This document shows, one piece after another, positions 1-9,890 of a stretch of 64,000 nucleotides of DNA (position 1 is its first letter; every line of letters starts with the position of its first letter). This stretch comes from Atriophallophorus winterbourni. Lineage: Eukaryota; Platyhelminthes; Trematoda; Plagiorchiida; Microphallidae. Both the position numbers and the translations under genes were made by a program. The notes under the pieces are model-generated. The model was not told the DNA's origin. It was given only the letters and a program-made list of their open reading frames with translations, and did not search any database. Location of the stretch: the NCBI GenBank assembly GCA_013407085.1, contig JACCGJ010018394.1, positions 38,263 through 102,262 of the forward strand, written 5' to 3'.

Positions 1-95
1 TTTTGGGATTTTGCGCCAATGACCTCCTAAAATGAATAGTTTGCTGTTTTGTTAAAATCCCCCACATTTTCACTTAAATACTGGTTACGCGTTGC

Positions 96-235
96 TTGCC
101 TTTATCGACTGGAGACCGCAAACTTGGCTCGAACTTTACCAGCGCATCAATGCGCACTAAACTTCATTTTATCGTCTACACATTATCACGGCAATCACCG
201 AGAAACCGTTTGTGGTGTGTAAGTGAGTGGGATGT
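96..235 (+). repeat. Diverged copy of an unclassified coding-like repeat
   Basis: On the plus strand, positions about 170-215 read very like the minus strand at 23.60-23.64 kb: both contain a stretch that can be read R-E-T-V-C-G, with similar sequence on the upstream side. Here the frame is broken soon after. A third copy lies at 20.7-21.0 kb on the minus strand. The family is not recognised; it may be a transposon fragment or a degenerate exon. Confidence 0.35.
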
Positions 236-330
236 GAGCTACTCACTACATTTGTCATTTGTCTTTAGCGGCCTGCACGAAATCACTATGTGTGAACTAT
301 ACAGTACGTTCCACAGACCCTAAATTAGCG

Positions 331-960
331 CTAGTTTAAATTCAAACAATGACATTTCCCTAGTGTTTCAAGGCTCACTGATCCAAAACATGTTGTATGT
401 GTCAGAGAAATAGAAAAGTATTCTTCAGGTCGATCGAGGTCGAACCGGATATAAAGTCCTACAGTTAACATTACGTTGCTTTCATCTGTTTCGAGAGCAT
501 TCGATCCAACATTAACCACGTCACACAGGCGTTTCACACTCAGTCACCGATTGCGTCCCCAAACAGTTCAATCCAAGCCCTTTAAATGTTGTACTTCTTA
601 GACTTACCATGACGAATGGCATTTTGTTCCATTGCGGCTCAATTTGTTCATTTCCATACGTTTCCCTAAATGTTGTCGCTCGAAGCGTTATCTTGAAAAC
701 CATCCGAAACCCACATTATAACTTGTTGGCGATTGTCCTCGTCGGTCATTTCAGGACTTGCTGCTCTTATGCTGTGCCGGAAGGTTGTGTTCGAAAACTC
801 ATGATAAGCACTCGATGCTAATACACTTCACGCCTTCAAACGAATGGTTGCACCTGTTGAGGGCAAACAACTTAATACCAGTAAATGATTGTGAATGTAG
901 GTACTGCGAGCAAGATCAAATTGTCTCGATCGATTTTATTTCTTTAAGAACATTGATGTG
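331..960. other. Unassigned segment, exon-like on the minus strand
   Basis: No gene is recognised. On the minus strand a short open frame at about 608-703 ends at a good splice donor (GTAAGT at 607-602). A second open stretch at about 373-535 ends at GTGAGC. The phases of the two do not join cleanly, so a host exon pair is possible but not supported. Confidence 0.2.
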
Positions 961-1494
961 ATGCTATTTCAATTTTACGCCAGCTACACTCATTTGAAAT
1001 TAAGTGCAGTGGCATATCGTTGCGATACGTTTCACTTTTATGTGTGTGACAAAATCATTTCCCTGTTGGTTTCATACTCTATTGAGAAACCGCATAAATC
1101 ATGCAAATGAATTAAGGAGAATACTGAAGCCAATTTTATGCTAGAATTTTCTTTTATATAATTCACTATTGACCTGTAATGTTTAGGTCATATATAGTTA
1201 TTCATGTGTTTTGCTAGTTTATACCACTGAAACATGTTATGGCTTATGACTAATTATCATCAAGACTCAACAGGGTTTGATAACAAAAATGCATGCTACT
1301 TTGACAACGAGAAAAAATTGGTATTTAGCAAGGAAATTTTACTTGATGGCAAAACAATACGAAAAAGTGAGTTACGCTGATTGACATTGTGTTTCGTTTG
1401 CAATTTAATTTATTCAATGAAAGGTTCCCAAATTCCAAATGCATTTCAGTGTGCGAATGCATCACTTTTTATAGGGTATTTAGCCTGGACAAAA
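961..1494. other. Non-coding AT-rich stretch
   Basis: No coding, RNA or repeat signal was seen before the 3' end of LINE B. Confidence 0.4.
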
Positions 1495-2829
1495 CACAAG
1501 AAACTCAGAAACTCAGAAAGTTGTATGGTAGAAAAAGCATTAAGCTTAACAATAACCATAGGATGACAAGATATACGGAACATATAAAAATATATAAAAA
1601 ATATAAAATATCTCAAAAATCAATAGGGACATTCGCATCCCACATGGTTCGTCATAAACTCATCGAGTTTGGAAGCGAAAACCTCAACAGATTCTGATCG
1701 TGTGATTTCTTCGGGCAAATAGTTCCAAGTGAAACAAATTTTTACGGAGAAAAAATTACGACGCATATCCAATCGAGAATGCGGAATGCTTGAAGCCTTT
1801 GAGTGTGTTTGTGTTCTAGTAAGGTCATTGGGCTTTAGCAAGTGTTTAAGGGGATGGTTTACAGAATGCATACATATCCGCCGTTGGGTAAAATCTTGTA
1901 GGTTCAGTTTTAACATTCGCTCTGTGAAAGTCAAATTTCTGTACCGGGAGACCAACTATGTAGCACGATAATAAATCCTGCAGAGTAGCTCGATATCCTA
2001 CCTCAGACATGGTGCCCAGGCTTGCATGAAATATTCCATAACAGGACGTATATACGTGTTAATTACCCGGGGTAGGGTATCAACGAAATAAGATGCTTAG
2101 ATCCCGTTGTAATGCCATACAGTCATTAACAGACCTGACACGTTTCCAAATTTCAATATCATCGGCAAATATGATCAAGTTGCATCCAATATCCTCTACT
2201 ATATCGTTCATATACACCAAGAATAGAAGAGGTCCAAGCACCGAGCCTCGCGGAACTCCACTCGTGACGTCTATTTTTCTAGATAAGTGCTGCCAACGCG
2301 AACTTGGACGTGTCTATCAGTAAGATAGTCCCTTATCCAATTCAGCAATATTCCCGTTATTCCATAGGATTCGAGCTTTTTAATTAAGATGTCATGGTTG
2401 ACTCTATCGAAAGCTTTGGAAATATCGATGTAGCAAGCAAGTACAGCCTAACCTTCGTCTAGTGCCTTGTCCAATCCTCGAACGTTGTAAGAAGGTTAGA
2501 TAAACAGCAACGACCTCTTTGAAAATTTAATAATTTGATAATTTAGAAACGAATTGTAATATGAGCCAGGATCCATTGAATCAAACTCATGAATGTATGC
2601 ATCCCGGAGACTGATATTTAAGGATTCAAATTGTATTTTCCTTATGACTTTCGTCTGTTCACACAATCGTTCCGCACTACATACATAATCAAACAAAAGC
2701 ACAAAATGATCACTCTTCCCCAGTGGTTGGCCAGGCGGCCCTCAGGCGTTAAGACAATGTCAAGGGTGGGAAGGTTGGTCAAGACCCAGCCAGCGAGTTC
2801 AAGATTCAATGTGCAAGAATTTATGGTAT
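1495..2829 (-). pseudogene. LINE B, 3' half: decayed CR1-like endonuclease C-terminus and reverse transcriptase
   Basis: Read on the minus strand, 2829-2510 carries the end of the endonuclease (an LDIVLT-like stretch, then a CSAERLCEQTKVIRK-like stretch). 2480-2100 carries reverse transcriptase motifs (YIDISKAFDRVNHD, a damaged GVPxGSVLGP, FADDIEIW). 1955-1620 carries the conserved C-terminal domain (PHSRLDMRRNFFSVKICFTWNYLP). Several stops and frameshifts are present, and part of the RT palm is deleted at about 2510. The A-rich 3' tail ends near 1495. The 5' half lies beyond the nested LINE A, at 7643-9890. It cannot make a working protein. Confidence 0.75.
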
Positions 2830-2998
2830 AAAAAAGCTCGTAGCTGTACAACACCACAGGATATTCGTATAAGGACAATAAATATATATACAAAAAAAGA
2901 TTGATTCTTCAGGAAGATCGACAGTTTTGTAGTTGCAAAAAATGCCATGTATTGTGTCGGTATGATGGGTAAAAAAAATATTCGTTTGGAAAAAAAAA

Positions 2999-5857
2999 TC
3001 ATGTTATATATACGGGATGTAGGGTGGAATTACTACGCATAAATATATCCAGTTTGTTCCTGAAAATCCTTTCACTAGATGATTGGACAACATGTGACGG
3101 TAGGGAGTTCCATAAGAAACAAACGCGCACCGAATAAAAGAACCGACGGCAGTTCCGGTGGGAATGTGGAATATCAAATGCAAATGGGTGAGTACGTGTG
3201 GCATGGCTTGACCGGAGGCGAAATAGGTGCCTCAGAGGGTGCGCCTTGGAGTTCATTATTTTGTAGGTTAGTATTAGATCGAATCGAACCCTTCTGCGAA
3301 GCAGTGTATCCAAATTAAGCTGCTCAAGTCGATTCTCATATGGTAGGTTGCGGAGGCAGCCAACCATTTTAGTTGCTCTGTGATAGATCCTCTCGAGCAG
3401 CTTGATGTCCTTTTGTAGCCACGGTGACCAAGCTTGCACTGAGTAATCCATCACCGGGTTAATATACGTATTTATCAGCATGGGGAATGATTCCCGGAAA
3501 AAATGTCCGAAAATCCGCCGAAGCATACCTAGCATGCGGCTAGCTCGATTGTACACTGCTTCGCATTGCATGCTAAACTTCAGACTTCCACTAATCCATA
3601 TGCCGAGGTCTTTTTCTTTGGTTGTCCATTCCAGTTGATTTGGTCCAAGGTTGTATGAGAATGGAAAATCTTTGCCTATTTGCAACATTTTACACTTTCG
3701 GAAGTTGAATGGAAGTTTATTTCTCTCCGACCAGCTGTTCAATAGATCCAAATCGCTTTGTAAGCGCAAACAGTCCACGCTTGACTTGATTCGCATCCAA
3801 ATTTTAACATCATCCGCAAAGAGAACCATTTTGGCTGTGACAAGTTTCGGAAGGTCGTTGATGTAGACCAAAAAGAGAACCGGACCAAGTACCGAACCTT
3901 GTGGGACACCGCTAGTGGCCTCGATTTCCCCAGACATCACACCATCGATACGTACAGTTGCTTTGCGATCAAGAAGGTAACTTCTCAGCCAGACAAGAAG
4001 GCACCCATTAATACCAACATCGTGCAACTTGCGCAGCAGTATAGAATGGTCCACGCGATCAAACGCCTTTGATATGTCCAAGTAACACGCATGCACGCAA
4101 CCACCATTATCCACTGCCTGCGTCCAGTCATCCAGTGTCTCCAGTAGGTTAGTCAAGCAAGAACGAGACTTTCTAAATCCATGTTGTTCTCTGGACAACA
4201 AGTTTTGGGCTTCGAGATGACACACAATTCGTTCGCACACAATTCGCTCCATAATTTTTGAGATCACTGGAAGGAGTGTAACAGGGCGGTAATTTGCTGG
4301 GTCAGAACGAGTTCCACCTTTGTAGATGGGTGTTATGATTCCTCTCTTCCAGTCATTAGGCACAACACCCTCCCTCAAGGAGTGATTAAATAAATCACAA
4401 AGTGGTTCGCACAGTTGACTGCCGCATAACTTTAGTATTGCAGGTGTGATTCCGTCAGCTCCCGGGGACTTGTTGATATTCAACTTGCGTAGGTGGTGCT
4501 GCACTATTTCCGAACTGATGCATATATCACATATCGTCTCCGGCACAATTGTTGCTGACAAATCTGATGGTTGTAATTTATCTTTGGGGGTGAAAACTCG
4601 TGAATAAAATCTGGCTAGAGCGTTAGCGGTTTCCAAAACAGAATCAGTTAGTCCGTTATCTGTCATGATCGGAAAAACACCGGGTTTCAGCTTCGTAGTG
4701 TTGTTAACAGTTCGATAAAGCAGTTTGGGATTTCGCTGCATTCTTACCGCCAGCTGAAGCTGGTGATATTGTTTGTCCTCTCGGATGAGATTTGTGACCT
4801 GATTCCGCAATTCGCGAAAGTTTGCCCACGTCGAATCAGTTCTGGAGACCCTGTGAATAGCCCATGCCAAATTTCGCTTTGTCAACCATTTTCTAGTCCT
4901 ACTGCGAATTCTGAATTGTGGTTCTTTGCTACTATGTTTCGGGACATTTTTAGAATTGAAATGTATCATGTTGATTATGTAATCTGTCAGGGTTGTGCAA
5001 TGCGAGTCCGGATCACTGAAATTTATATTATGTTCATCAAAAGCTACCATTGTTTTCATCAAACCAATGTAATCCACTTTTCTATTTTGTTTTGTTTGCT
5101 TTACAATTCTACTGGCGTTGCACACGTATTGAAATAGCAGAACGAGGTGGTCGCTTCGACCCAGCGGAGGGTGATACTGAACATCTTCAACGGCTGTGGC
5201 TTCGGACGTTAAGACTAGGTCTAGAACAGAAGTCTGTTGCAAATTTCGTTGTCGTGTATAATCGAAAACATGATTATACAAGGGGATGTAATCAAACAGT
5301 TCTCGAAATTTGTAGTCTAGGGATAGGGGTGGGTGATCTACTCGGTTATATAGTTGAGGCAGATTGAAGTCTCCCATAATCAGCAATTGCGAATTGCGCT
5401 GTTTTCCGGCGTACTGCATTGCTTTCAAGAGGTTTTCGTTATACGCATCCAATGATGATGGCGAACGGTAAACTACACCAACGATGCAACTGTCGCCTGA
5501 TTCGAGCTTCAAGTTGCACCATAAACTGTCTTCCAGATCGAGTTCAGTATCTGTAACTACCGTACAATATAAACGGTCATGGTGGTAAACAGCTACTCCA
5601 CCACCTGTTCTTAAGCGGTCTCTCCGAAACAAGGTCATGTTTGGAATAGAGAGCTCGCGATCGCTCACATGAGGTTGAAACCATGTCTCAGTTATTGCTA
5701 TGACGTCGAGTGAGTGCTGATTGCAGAGATCCTTCAGTTCAGTTAGTTTGTTTAACAGGCATTGTGCGTTTGTATATAGGCAATTGATTGTAGTTTTCGT
5801 ATACAGTGATGGGGCTGAAAGCTCGTCTATTAGTCCGACCCTTCGAGAGTCGGACAT
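2999..5857 (-). CDS. LINE A ORF2: APE-type endonuclease and reverse transcriptase (952 aa)
   Basis: Open for 952 codons. Residues about 25-245 form an apurinic-endonuclease-like domain with YTNAQCLLNKL, ITETWFQP, GDFNLPQL and GRSDHLVL, which carry the usual N, E, D and SDH residues. Residues about 460-720 form the reverse transcriptase, with [63 protein letters not shown] and the catalytic FADD. The C-terminal domain contains RIYHRATKM and a PHSHRNCRRFFYSVRVCFLWNSLP block seen in all copies here. The length fits a complete CR1-group ORF2. Its first ATG lies inside the end of ORF1b, 28 nt upstream of that stop and in the -1 frame, next to a frameshift-type signal. It nicks target DNA and copies element RNA at the nick. 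It appears intact. Confidence 0.93.
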   Translation of the reverse strand: MSDSRRVGLIDELSAPSLYTKTTINCLYTNAQCLLNKLTELKDLCNQHSLDVIAITETWFQPHVSDRELSIPNMTLFRRDRLRTGGGVAVYHHDRLYCTVVTDTELDLEDSLWCNLKLESGDSCIVGVVYRSPSSLDAYNENLLKAMQYAGKQRNSQLLIMGDFNLPQLYNRVDHPPLSLDYKFRELFDYIPLYNHVFDYTRQRNLQQTSVLDLVLTSEATAVEDVQYHPPLGRSDHLVLLFQYVCNASRIVKQTKQNRKVDYIGLMKTMVAFDEHNINFSDPDSHCTTLTDYIINMIHFNSKNVPKHSSKEPQFRIRSRTRKWLTKRNLAWAIHRVSRTDSTWANFRELRNQVTNLIREDKQYHQLQLAVRMQRNPKLLYRTVNNTTKLKPGVFPIMTDNGLTDSVLETANALARFYSRVFTPKDKLQPSDLSATIVPETICDICISSEIVQHHLRKLNINKSPGADGITPAILKLCGSQLCEPLCDLFNHSLREGVVPNDWKRGIITPIYKGGTRSDPANYRPVTLLPVISKIMERIVCERIVCHLEAQNLLSREQHGFRKSRSCLTNLLETLDDWTQAVDNGGCVHACYLDISKAFDRVDHSILLRKLHDVGINGCLLVWLRSYLLDRKATVRIDGVMSGEIEATSGVPQGSVLGPVLFLVYINDLPKLVTAKMVLFADDVKIWMRIKSSVDCLRLQSDLDLLNSWSERNKLPFNFRKCKMLQIGKDFPFSYNLGPNQLEWTTKEKDLGIWISGSLKFSMQCEAVYNRASRMLGMLRRIFGHFFRESFPMLINTYINPVMDYSVQAWSPWLQKDIKLLERIYHRATKMVGCLRNLPYENRLEQLNLDTLLRRRVRFDLILTYKIMNSKAHPLRHLFRLRSSHATRTHPFAFDIPHSHRNCRRFFYSVRVCFLWNSLPSHVVQSSSERIFRNKLDIFMRSNSTLHPVYIT

Positions 5858-6591
5858 CGGCCGTTTTTTGGGATTGCCACAGTGTTTCTAATCGGAGTCT
5901 CGTCTGATTGTGGAAGGCGTGGTTCATTAGAAGGCGTAGAAAGTCTGTGATCACTCATTCTGACATCCTTCGGGAGATTCCTATAGTTTGCTTTCCAGTT
6001 AGCCCTAACTGATTCCATCATACCTTTCGTTAAAAGTGTTACTTTCAGAGGTTTTGGCCCGTCACCTTTATAGTTTGGTGAACGAGGTATTCTAAAAGTG
6101 TCCACCACAACTGACTCGTGAGCCCCGATGCTGTTGGCAACATAGAGCCACTGTTTGTAATCGTGGTGCTGTATTTCACTTCCTGAAGCAGTGTCAGTGT
6201 GTTCGGGAACACCAAGAAGAACAATACTGCGTTGGTCACATTTTTTCCCATTGTTCAAATTACCTTTCCTCTCCCACCACGGAATATCTGCATGTATGCG
6301 ACATTTAGTCTGTGAGAATGTACGTAGCAAATAAGAGTTTAACAGAACGTCTTCCATCTCTTTTTGGCTTTTGAAAGTTATTCTCAGTAAACGTGGTTCA
6401 TCGAGATGAGGAGAATTGGGGTGCCGACTTAGGCGGGTTATTGAATCGGGCAGTATCGAGCTCATATTCATCATTGAACACAGCTGGTACCATTGTTCAA
6501 TGTCGTGAGTTCTTCTACTCGAGAAAAGTGTCCCTGATGTCTCCGGCACATTGGTGCAAATTACACTGAGATTCATCAAAGTTCTTTTCAT
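5830..6591 (-). CDS. LINE A ORF1b: RRM-like nucleic-acid-binding ORF1 segment (253 aa)
   Basis: Conserved in B, C and E, with the same landmarks: NLSVICTNVPE, then RLSRHPNSPHLDEPRLLRITF, DIPWWERKG, a LLGVPE strand, HDYKQWLYVANSIG, VVDTFRIPRSPNYKG and PLKVTLLT. Alternating hydrophobic strands and the RNP-like patches suggest tandem RRM-type folds, which are known from LINE ORF1 proteins; the fold assignment is inference. The frame ends 28 nt into ORF2 at TAA. The upstream PHD-finger frame (6636-7124) is separated by a stop and about 45 nt. In C the two frames overlap, so ORF1a and ORF1b may have been one protein in the ancestor. Confidence 0.75.
   Translation of the reverse strand: MKRTLMNLSVICTNVPETSGTLFSSRRTHDIEQWYQLCSMMNMSSILPDSITRLSRHPNSPHLDEPRLLRITFKSQKEMEDVLLNSYLLRTFSQTKCRIHADIPWWERKGNLNNGKKCDQRSIVLLGVPEHTDTASGSEIQHHDYKQWLYVANSIGAHESVVVDTFRIPRSPNYKGDGPKPLKVTLLTKGMMESVRANWKANYRNLPKDVRMSDHRLSTPSNEPRLPQSDETPIRNTVAIPKNGRCPTLEGSD
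5833..5869 (-). promoter_or_regulatory. Putative -1 ribosomal frameshift signal at ORF1b/ORF2 of LINE A
   Basis: On the minus strand the heptamer A AAA AAC (5869-5863) lies in the ORF1b frame as AAA AAC. A 7-nt spacer (5862-5856) follows, then a hairpin with 7-bp arms GTCCGAC/GTCGGAC (5855-5849 with 5839-5833). Slipping back one base enters exactly the ORF2 frame. This matches the eukaryotic X XXY YYZ slippery-site rule. An alternative is stop-restart at the overlapping ATG (5857). Confidence 0.65.
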
Positions 6592-6635
6592 TTCATCATT
6601 AGTTTTTGAAGTAGAGGAATTCTGCTGGTGGACAG

Positions 6636-7124
6636 TCAGTACACGCCCCTTCGACTTTCTAATCTGATTAACATCTGAGTCGCAGCTTGCGTTAGATTAC
6701 TCAGCTGTTTAGCTTCCCGCGAATTCTCCTTAAGTAACGGAGTAACTTGTGGAGTTACGGGATGTAGCGTTGGGTTCGGGTTGATTTCACTTTTTAATGA
6801 GTTATTGTGGGCATTTACTATCGACATCAATGATTCCTCAAATTTTTGGGAAATGTTCTCTAAGTATTTGACGCGATTTTCCAGGTCTCCTGATTGTGAT
6901 GCATTGGTCCCGGTGCCGTTTAACGACTTTGTTCTACAGACACTGCATACATAACAGACACTAGGAATTTCCGGATTATTAATAACGACTACTGCCTCGT
7001 TAGTCAAAAGTTTATCGCAATTAGTGTGTATCTTAGTAGAGCACATAAAACACATGACTACTTTCGATTTCACACTTACCCCCTTTCTGCAAATTTGACA
7101 CGTAGTTTTCGTAGGTCTAGACAT
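6636..7124 (-). CDS. LINE A ORF1a: PHD-finger protein with coiled coil (162 aa)
   Basis: The N-terminus has a Cys4-His-Cys3 zinc pattern (CQICRKG, CFMC, KIHTNC, CYVCSVC) at residues about 10-63, typical of PHD fingers found in ORF1 of some CR1 elements. A predicted helical stretch follows (LENRVKYLENISQKFEESL), suited to oligomerisation. The start MSRPTKTTCQIC matches the starts of B and C copies. It probably coats element RNA together with ORF1b and may bind chromatin; that role is inference. Confidence 0.8.
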   Translation of the reverse strand: MSRPTKTTCQICRKGVSVKSKVVMCFMCSTKIHTNCDKLLTNEAVVVINNPEIPSVCYVCSVCRTKSLNGTGTNASQSGDLENRVKYLENISQKFEESLMSIVNAHNNSLKSEINPNPTLHPVTPQVTPLLKENSREAKQLSNLTQAATQMLIRLESRRGVY

Positions 7125-7612
7125 CCGATAGCTGTTGAGGTTGTCTGGCCAAGGTCGTCTGATCGTTGAATGGGGGTGTTGATAGCTTCCACTAAAACAC
7201 CTAGGCGCGTATCGATCGGTTCACGGTTGAGGGATGAAATTTGCGAGGTTCGCGTGGGAACGTATCGCAATGTATTGGATGCAAATTACCAATTAAAACA
7301 GTCGTGGTGATCGTAGATTTGATCTTGCACGAACGATGCACGGCTTGTTGAATTCAGTTGAAGAAGATCTTCCGAACGATATTGGTCCCGACCAAGTCAA
7401 AACAGCGACAACAAATTTTGCTCGCGCACACAATTTCCACGGTGATGTGGAAAATAGTAACTTCCGAAATATTGATCACTGGACACTGAAGCTGATTAAG
7501 TCCAATAGATCTCTTCAAGCGAAATCCAATGGTGTAAGAATAATCCGAATAGGATCAACGAGTGACGAGTAATGTTCAAAAGTATCAGAGCACAAAATTA
7601 TGCGTCCGTCTG

Positions 7613-7665
7613 TTAACGTCTGTTAACAAGCTTTGTTGTCTGTTAACAAGCTTTGTTGTTAACGA
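7613..7665. repeat. Short tandem duplication at the 5' junction of LINE A in LINE B
   Basis: A unit of about 20 bp (TGTTAACAAGCTTTGTTGTC-like) is repeated about two and a half times exactly where A's 5' end meets B's endonuclease codons. It probably arose during target-primed integration or end joining. Confidence 0.5.
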
Positions 7666-8103
7666 GCTTATCATTGTATGAGCTTTCAGATGATGGCGAG
7701 CGGTAAATGATGCCGATCGTACATTCATCTCCATTGACTAGCTTTACTGAACACCACATCGTATCAGGAAGGCTGAGGTCAGGATGATCGATGACGTTAC
7801 ACTGCGCTAAACGTTCGTGATAGTAGACTGCAACTCCACCACCGGATCTTCGATCACGATCGCGACGAAGTAGTGACATTTTCGGAATCAAAAGCTCAGC
7901 ATCAGTCATGCAGGGCTGGAACCAAGTCTCTGTAACTGCAACCAAATCGGGTGAAAGTCTATCACAAAGCTCACATAGTTCAGCTAATTTGTTAGTTAAA
8001 CACTGAGCATTTGTATATATGCACCTGATCGTATTTGTCTTACACAATGTCGAATCGTGTACTGTAGCTATTGGTCCGACTCGCGATGAGCCGGACCCTT
8101 TTC
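7643..8103 (-). pseudogene. LINE B ORF2, N-terminal endonuclease fragment
   Basis: Open from the frameshift site at 8104 with no need for an ATG. It encodes the endonuclease start (CIYTNAQCLTNKLAEL, VTETWFQP, SGGGVAVYYHERL, GIIYRSPSSESSYNDKL) and is then broken by LINE A. The catalytic GDFN and SDH parts are not present on this side. Confidence 0.8.
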
Positions 8104-8721
8104 GTTTTTTGGGGTAACATTTGAACTGTCAATAACAAGATTGCAATCAGGCTGTGGTTGCGATGGTTCTCTGGGTTTCAGTGAGGGAACACGCTTGGGC
8201 ACACTTAGTCTCACGTCTGGTGGAAGTTTTGAGCGGTTAGATTTCCAGTCGGTGTTCATAGCGATAGCCATTTCAGTCGTTAGAAAAGTGATTTTCAGAG
8301 GACTGGGCCCATTGCCTTTGTAGTTGGAGGATCTGGGTATTCTAAAAGTATCTACGACAATGGAATCACGAGATCCAATAGCATCGGCAATGTATAACCA
8401 TTGCTTCAAATCATGTTGCTTTGATTCCGATGCTGATACTACATCAACATTTTCGGGGACACCGAGGAATATTAAACTACGTGAAGTAGAGTGGTCTCGA
8501 CGAGTGGATTGACCTTTCCTTTCCCACCAAGGTATGTCGGCTTGTACTCGGCAGGTCAAACCGGGACAAGCACCGAGTAGATACGCATTGAGGATGACTT
8601 CTTCCATTTCAGATTTATTTCGCAATGTCACCCTTAATAGGCGCGGCCGGTCTACGTGAGGGGAGTCTTTATGCCGGGTTAAGCGCGTCATTGATGTAGG
8701 TACCAAAGCTTTCAAGCCCAT
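8068..8721 (-). CDS. LINE B ORF1b: RRM-like ORF1 segment (217 aa)
   Basis: Matches A ORF1b throughout (RLTRHKDSPHVDRPRLLRVT, DIPWWERKGQ, IFLGVPEN, HDLKQWLYIADAIG, VVDTFRIPRSSNYKG, PLKITFLT). It ends in SNVTPKNEKGPAH just after the AAAAAAC heptamer. The start is uncertain because the frame upstream overlaps ORF1a. Confidence 0.7.
   Translation of the reverse strand: MGLKALVPTSMTRLTRHKDSPHVDRPRLLRVTLRNKSEMEEVILNAYLLGACPGLTCRVQADIPWWERKGQSTRRDHSTSRSLIFLGVPENVDVVSASESKQHDLKQWLYIADAIGSRDSIVVDTFRIPRSSNYKGNGPSPLKITFLTTEMAIAMNTDWKSNRSKLPPDVRLSVPKRVPSLKPREPSQPQPDCNLVIDSSNVTPKNEKGPAHRESDQ
8073..8110 (-). promoter_or_regulatory. Putative -1 frameshift signal, LINE B
   Basis: Heptamer AAAAAAC at 8110-8104 in the ORF1b frame, then a 6-nt spacer, then a hairpin with 10-bp arms (GGTCCGGCTC with GAGTCGGACC, one G-U pair, 8097-8088 and 8082-8073). 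Same position and register as in A, with a differing but still pairing stem. Confidence 0.65.
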
Positions 8722-8810
8722 GTGTGTACAGAGCTTAGTCCATTCATTGAGCTCATGTGCTTTTCTTGCTGAGAAAAGTGAATCTGTCGATTCCGGGATA
8801 TTTGTGCAGA

Positions 8811-9431
8811 TTACACTGAGAGCGATATCTGTCTTAGTAGAATGAGCGGTAACATTGCTTTTTTGGGAGTCTCGGATCTAGCAACTAGACGATGGGGAGT
8901 CCTGGACAAAGTGTTCACAATTTTACCAGATGAGGGCCTAGGTAAACAGGGTTCAGTAGGTCCATCTTTATTACTTTCGGATGAGCTATCAACACATTCA
9001 GTTAAGGGAGCAGTTATTGGTGTAATTTCCTTTTCCTTTTTGTCTTGAGCAACATTTATTTCGTGTCGAATTGCGTTGGCAAGTGTATCTACCAAAAGCG
9101 GTTTAAATGTTTCCTCAAGTTTTCGATAGCAATTTTCCAAAATCTCTATTCGAGATTCCAGCTTTGCCTCGTGGGGAGGATTTGTAGTCGTATCGATAGG
9201 CTGTTTACTTCGACATGCACAGCATACGTAGCAAACACCGGGTAAATCAACGTTGTTAATAAAACATATCACTTCTTTCGTTAGGGCTTTATCACATTTA
9301 GTATGTATTTTACTCAAACAGCCAAAACATTTAACAACGTTGGATTTGGCGCTTACCCCTTTGTTACAAATTTGACACACATCACGTGCTGCCTTCTTTA
9401 TCTGGGTCATCGAGGTCATCCTTCGCGACAT
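8811..9431 (-). CDS. LINE B ORF1a: PHD-finger protein (206 aa)
   Basis: Cys4-His-Cys3 pattern (CQICNKG, CFGC, KIHTKC, CYVCCAC) followed by a helical segment (LESRIEILENCYRKLEE) and a Ser/Pro-rich tail. Orthologous to ORF1a of A and C. The tail runs out of frame near 8811. Confidence 0.75.
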   Translation of the reverse strand: MSRRMTSMTQIKKAARDVCQICNKGVSAKSNVVKCFGCLSKIHTKCDKALTKEVICFINNVDLPGVCYVCCACRSKQPIDTTTNPPHEAKLESRIEILENCYRKLEETFKPLLVDTLANAIRHEINVAQDKKEKEITPITAPLTECVDSSSESNKDGPTEPCLPRPSSGKIVNTLSRTPHRLVARSETPKKAMLPLILLRQISLSV

Positions 9432-9890
9432 TGTTACAATCCAACGAGTGATGTGTCAGTGCACTTAGCGGTGCAGTTGTTTATCGATCGGTAGGTACTG
9501 GTGGAGTGAATGCGTTGGATCGGAGTGATGCGATCCAAGCGGTAAAATACGAACGAGTTGGATAAAAGTGGTGCGGTTGAACGAGTTTCGATCTGATAGT
9601 GTTGAAAAAACTATCAGTCAATTCGAAATGATGTGATCCTCTCAATAGTATTCGAACAGGAACAATATTCTGAATCGCCAAGGATATTGCACACGTCGGT
9701 AAAATTGGATTAAAACTTGAAAATTTGAATTTTCAAGAATTTACCTTGCTCGAAGTTGAAATTGGAATATTCCGAAAGAGCAAATTGAGACGAGTTCAAT
9801 GATATATGAACCGTCCAGTTCAGGCAAAAGTGTGAGGAAATAAATCTAAAAGTATGAGAGCACAAATTAATGCGTCCGCACAGCAGGTCT

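Larger units (their letters stand above)
2830..7612 (-). mobile_element. LINE A: nearly intact CR1-like non-LTR retrotransposon
   Basis: About 4.8 kb on the minus strand. Order: a 5' leader (7612-7125) starting with a GACGCATAATTTTGTGCTC-like terminus shared with F, ORF1a with a PHD finger, ORF1b, an ORF2 endonuclease/RT overlapping ORF1b, and a short AT-rich 3' UTR ending about 2830. It sits inside the endonuclease gene of LINE B, so it is the younger element. The long uninterrupted ORF2 suggests recent activity. Coordinates of the two ends are estimated from where B sequence resumes. Confidence 0.85.
7643..9890 (-). mobile_element. LINE B, 5' half
   Basis: Same layout as A and C: a leader beginning near 9890 with GCGGACGCAT, ORF1a, ORF1b, and the start of ORF2, which is cut at 7643 by the insertion of A. 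The remainder continues at 2829-1495. The leader resembles that of C more than that of A. Confidence 0.75.

Noticed and set aside
9481..9681. 66-codon minus-strand frame upstream of LINE B ORF1a
   Set aside because: It lies in the element's leader and is not conserved in the C leader.
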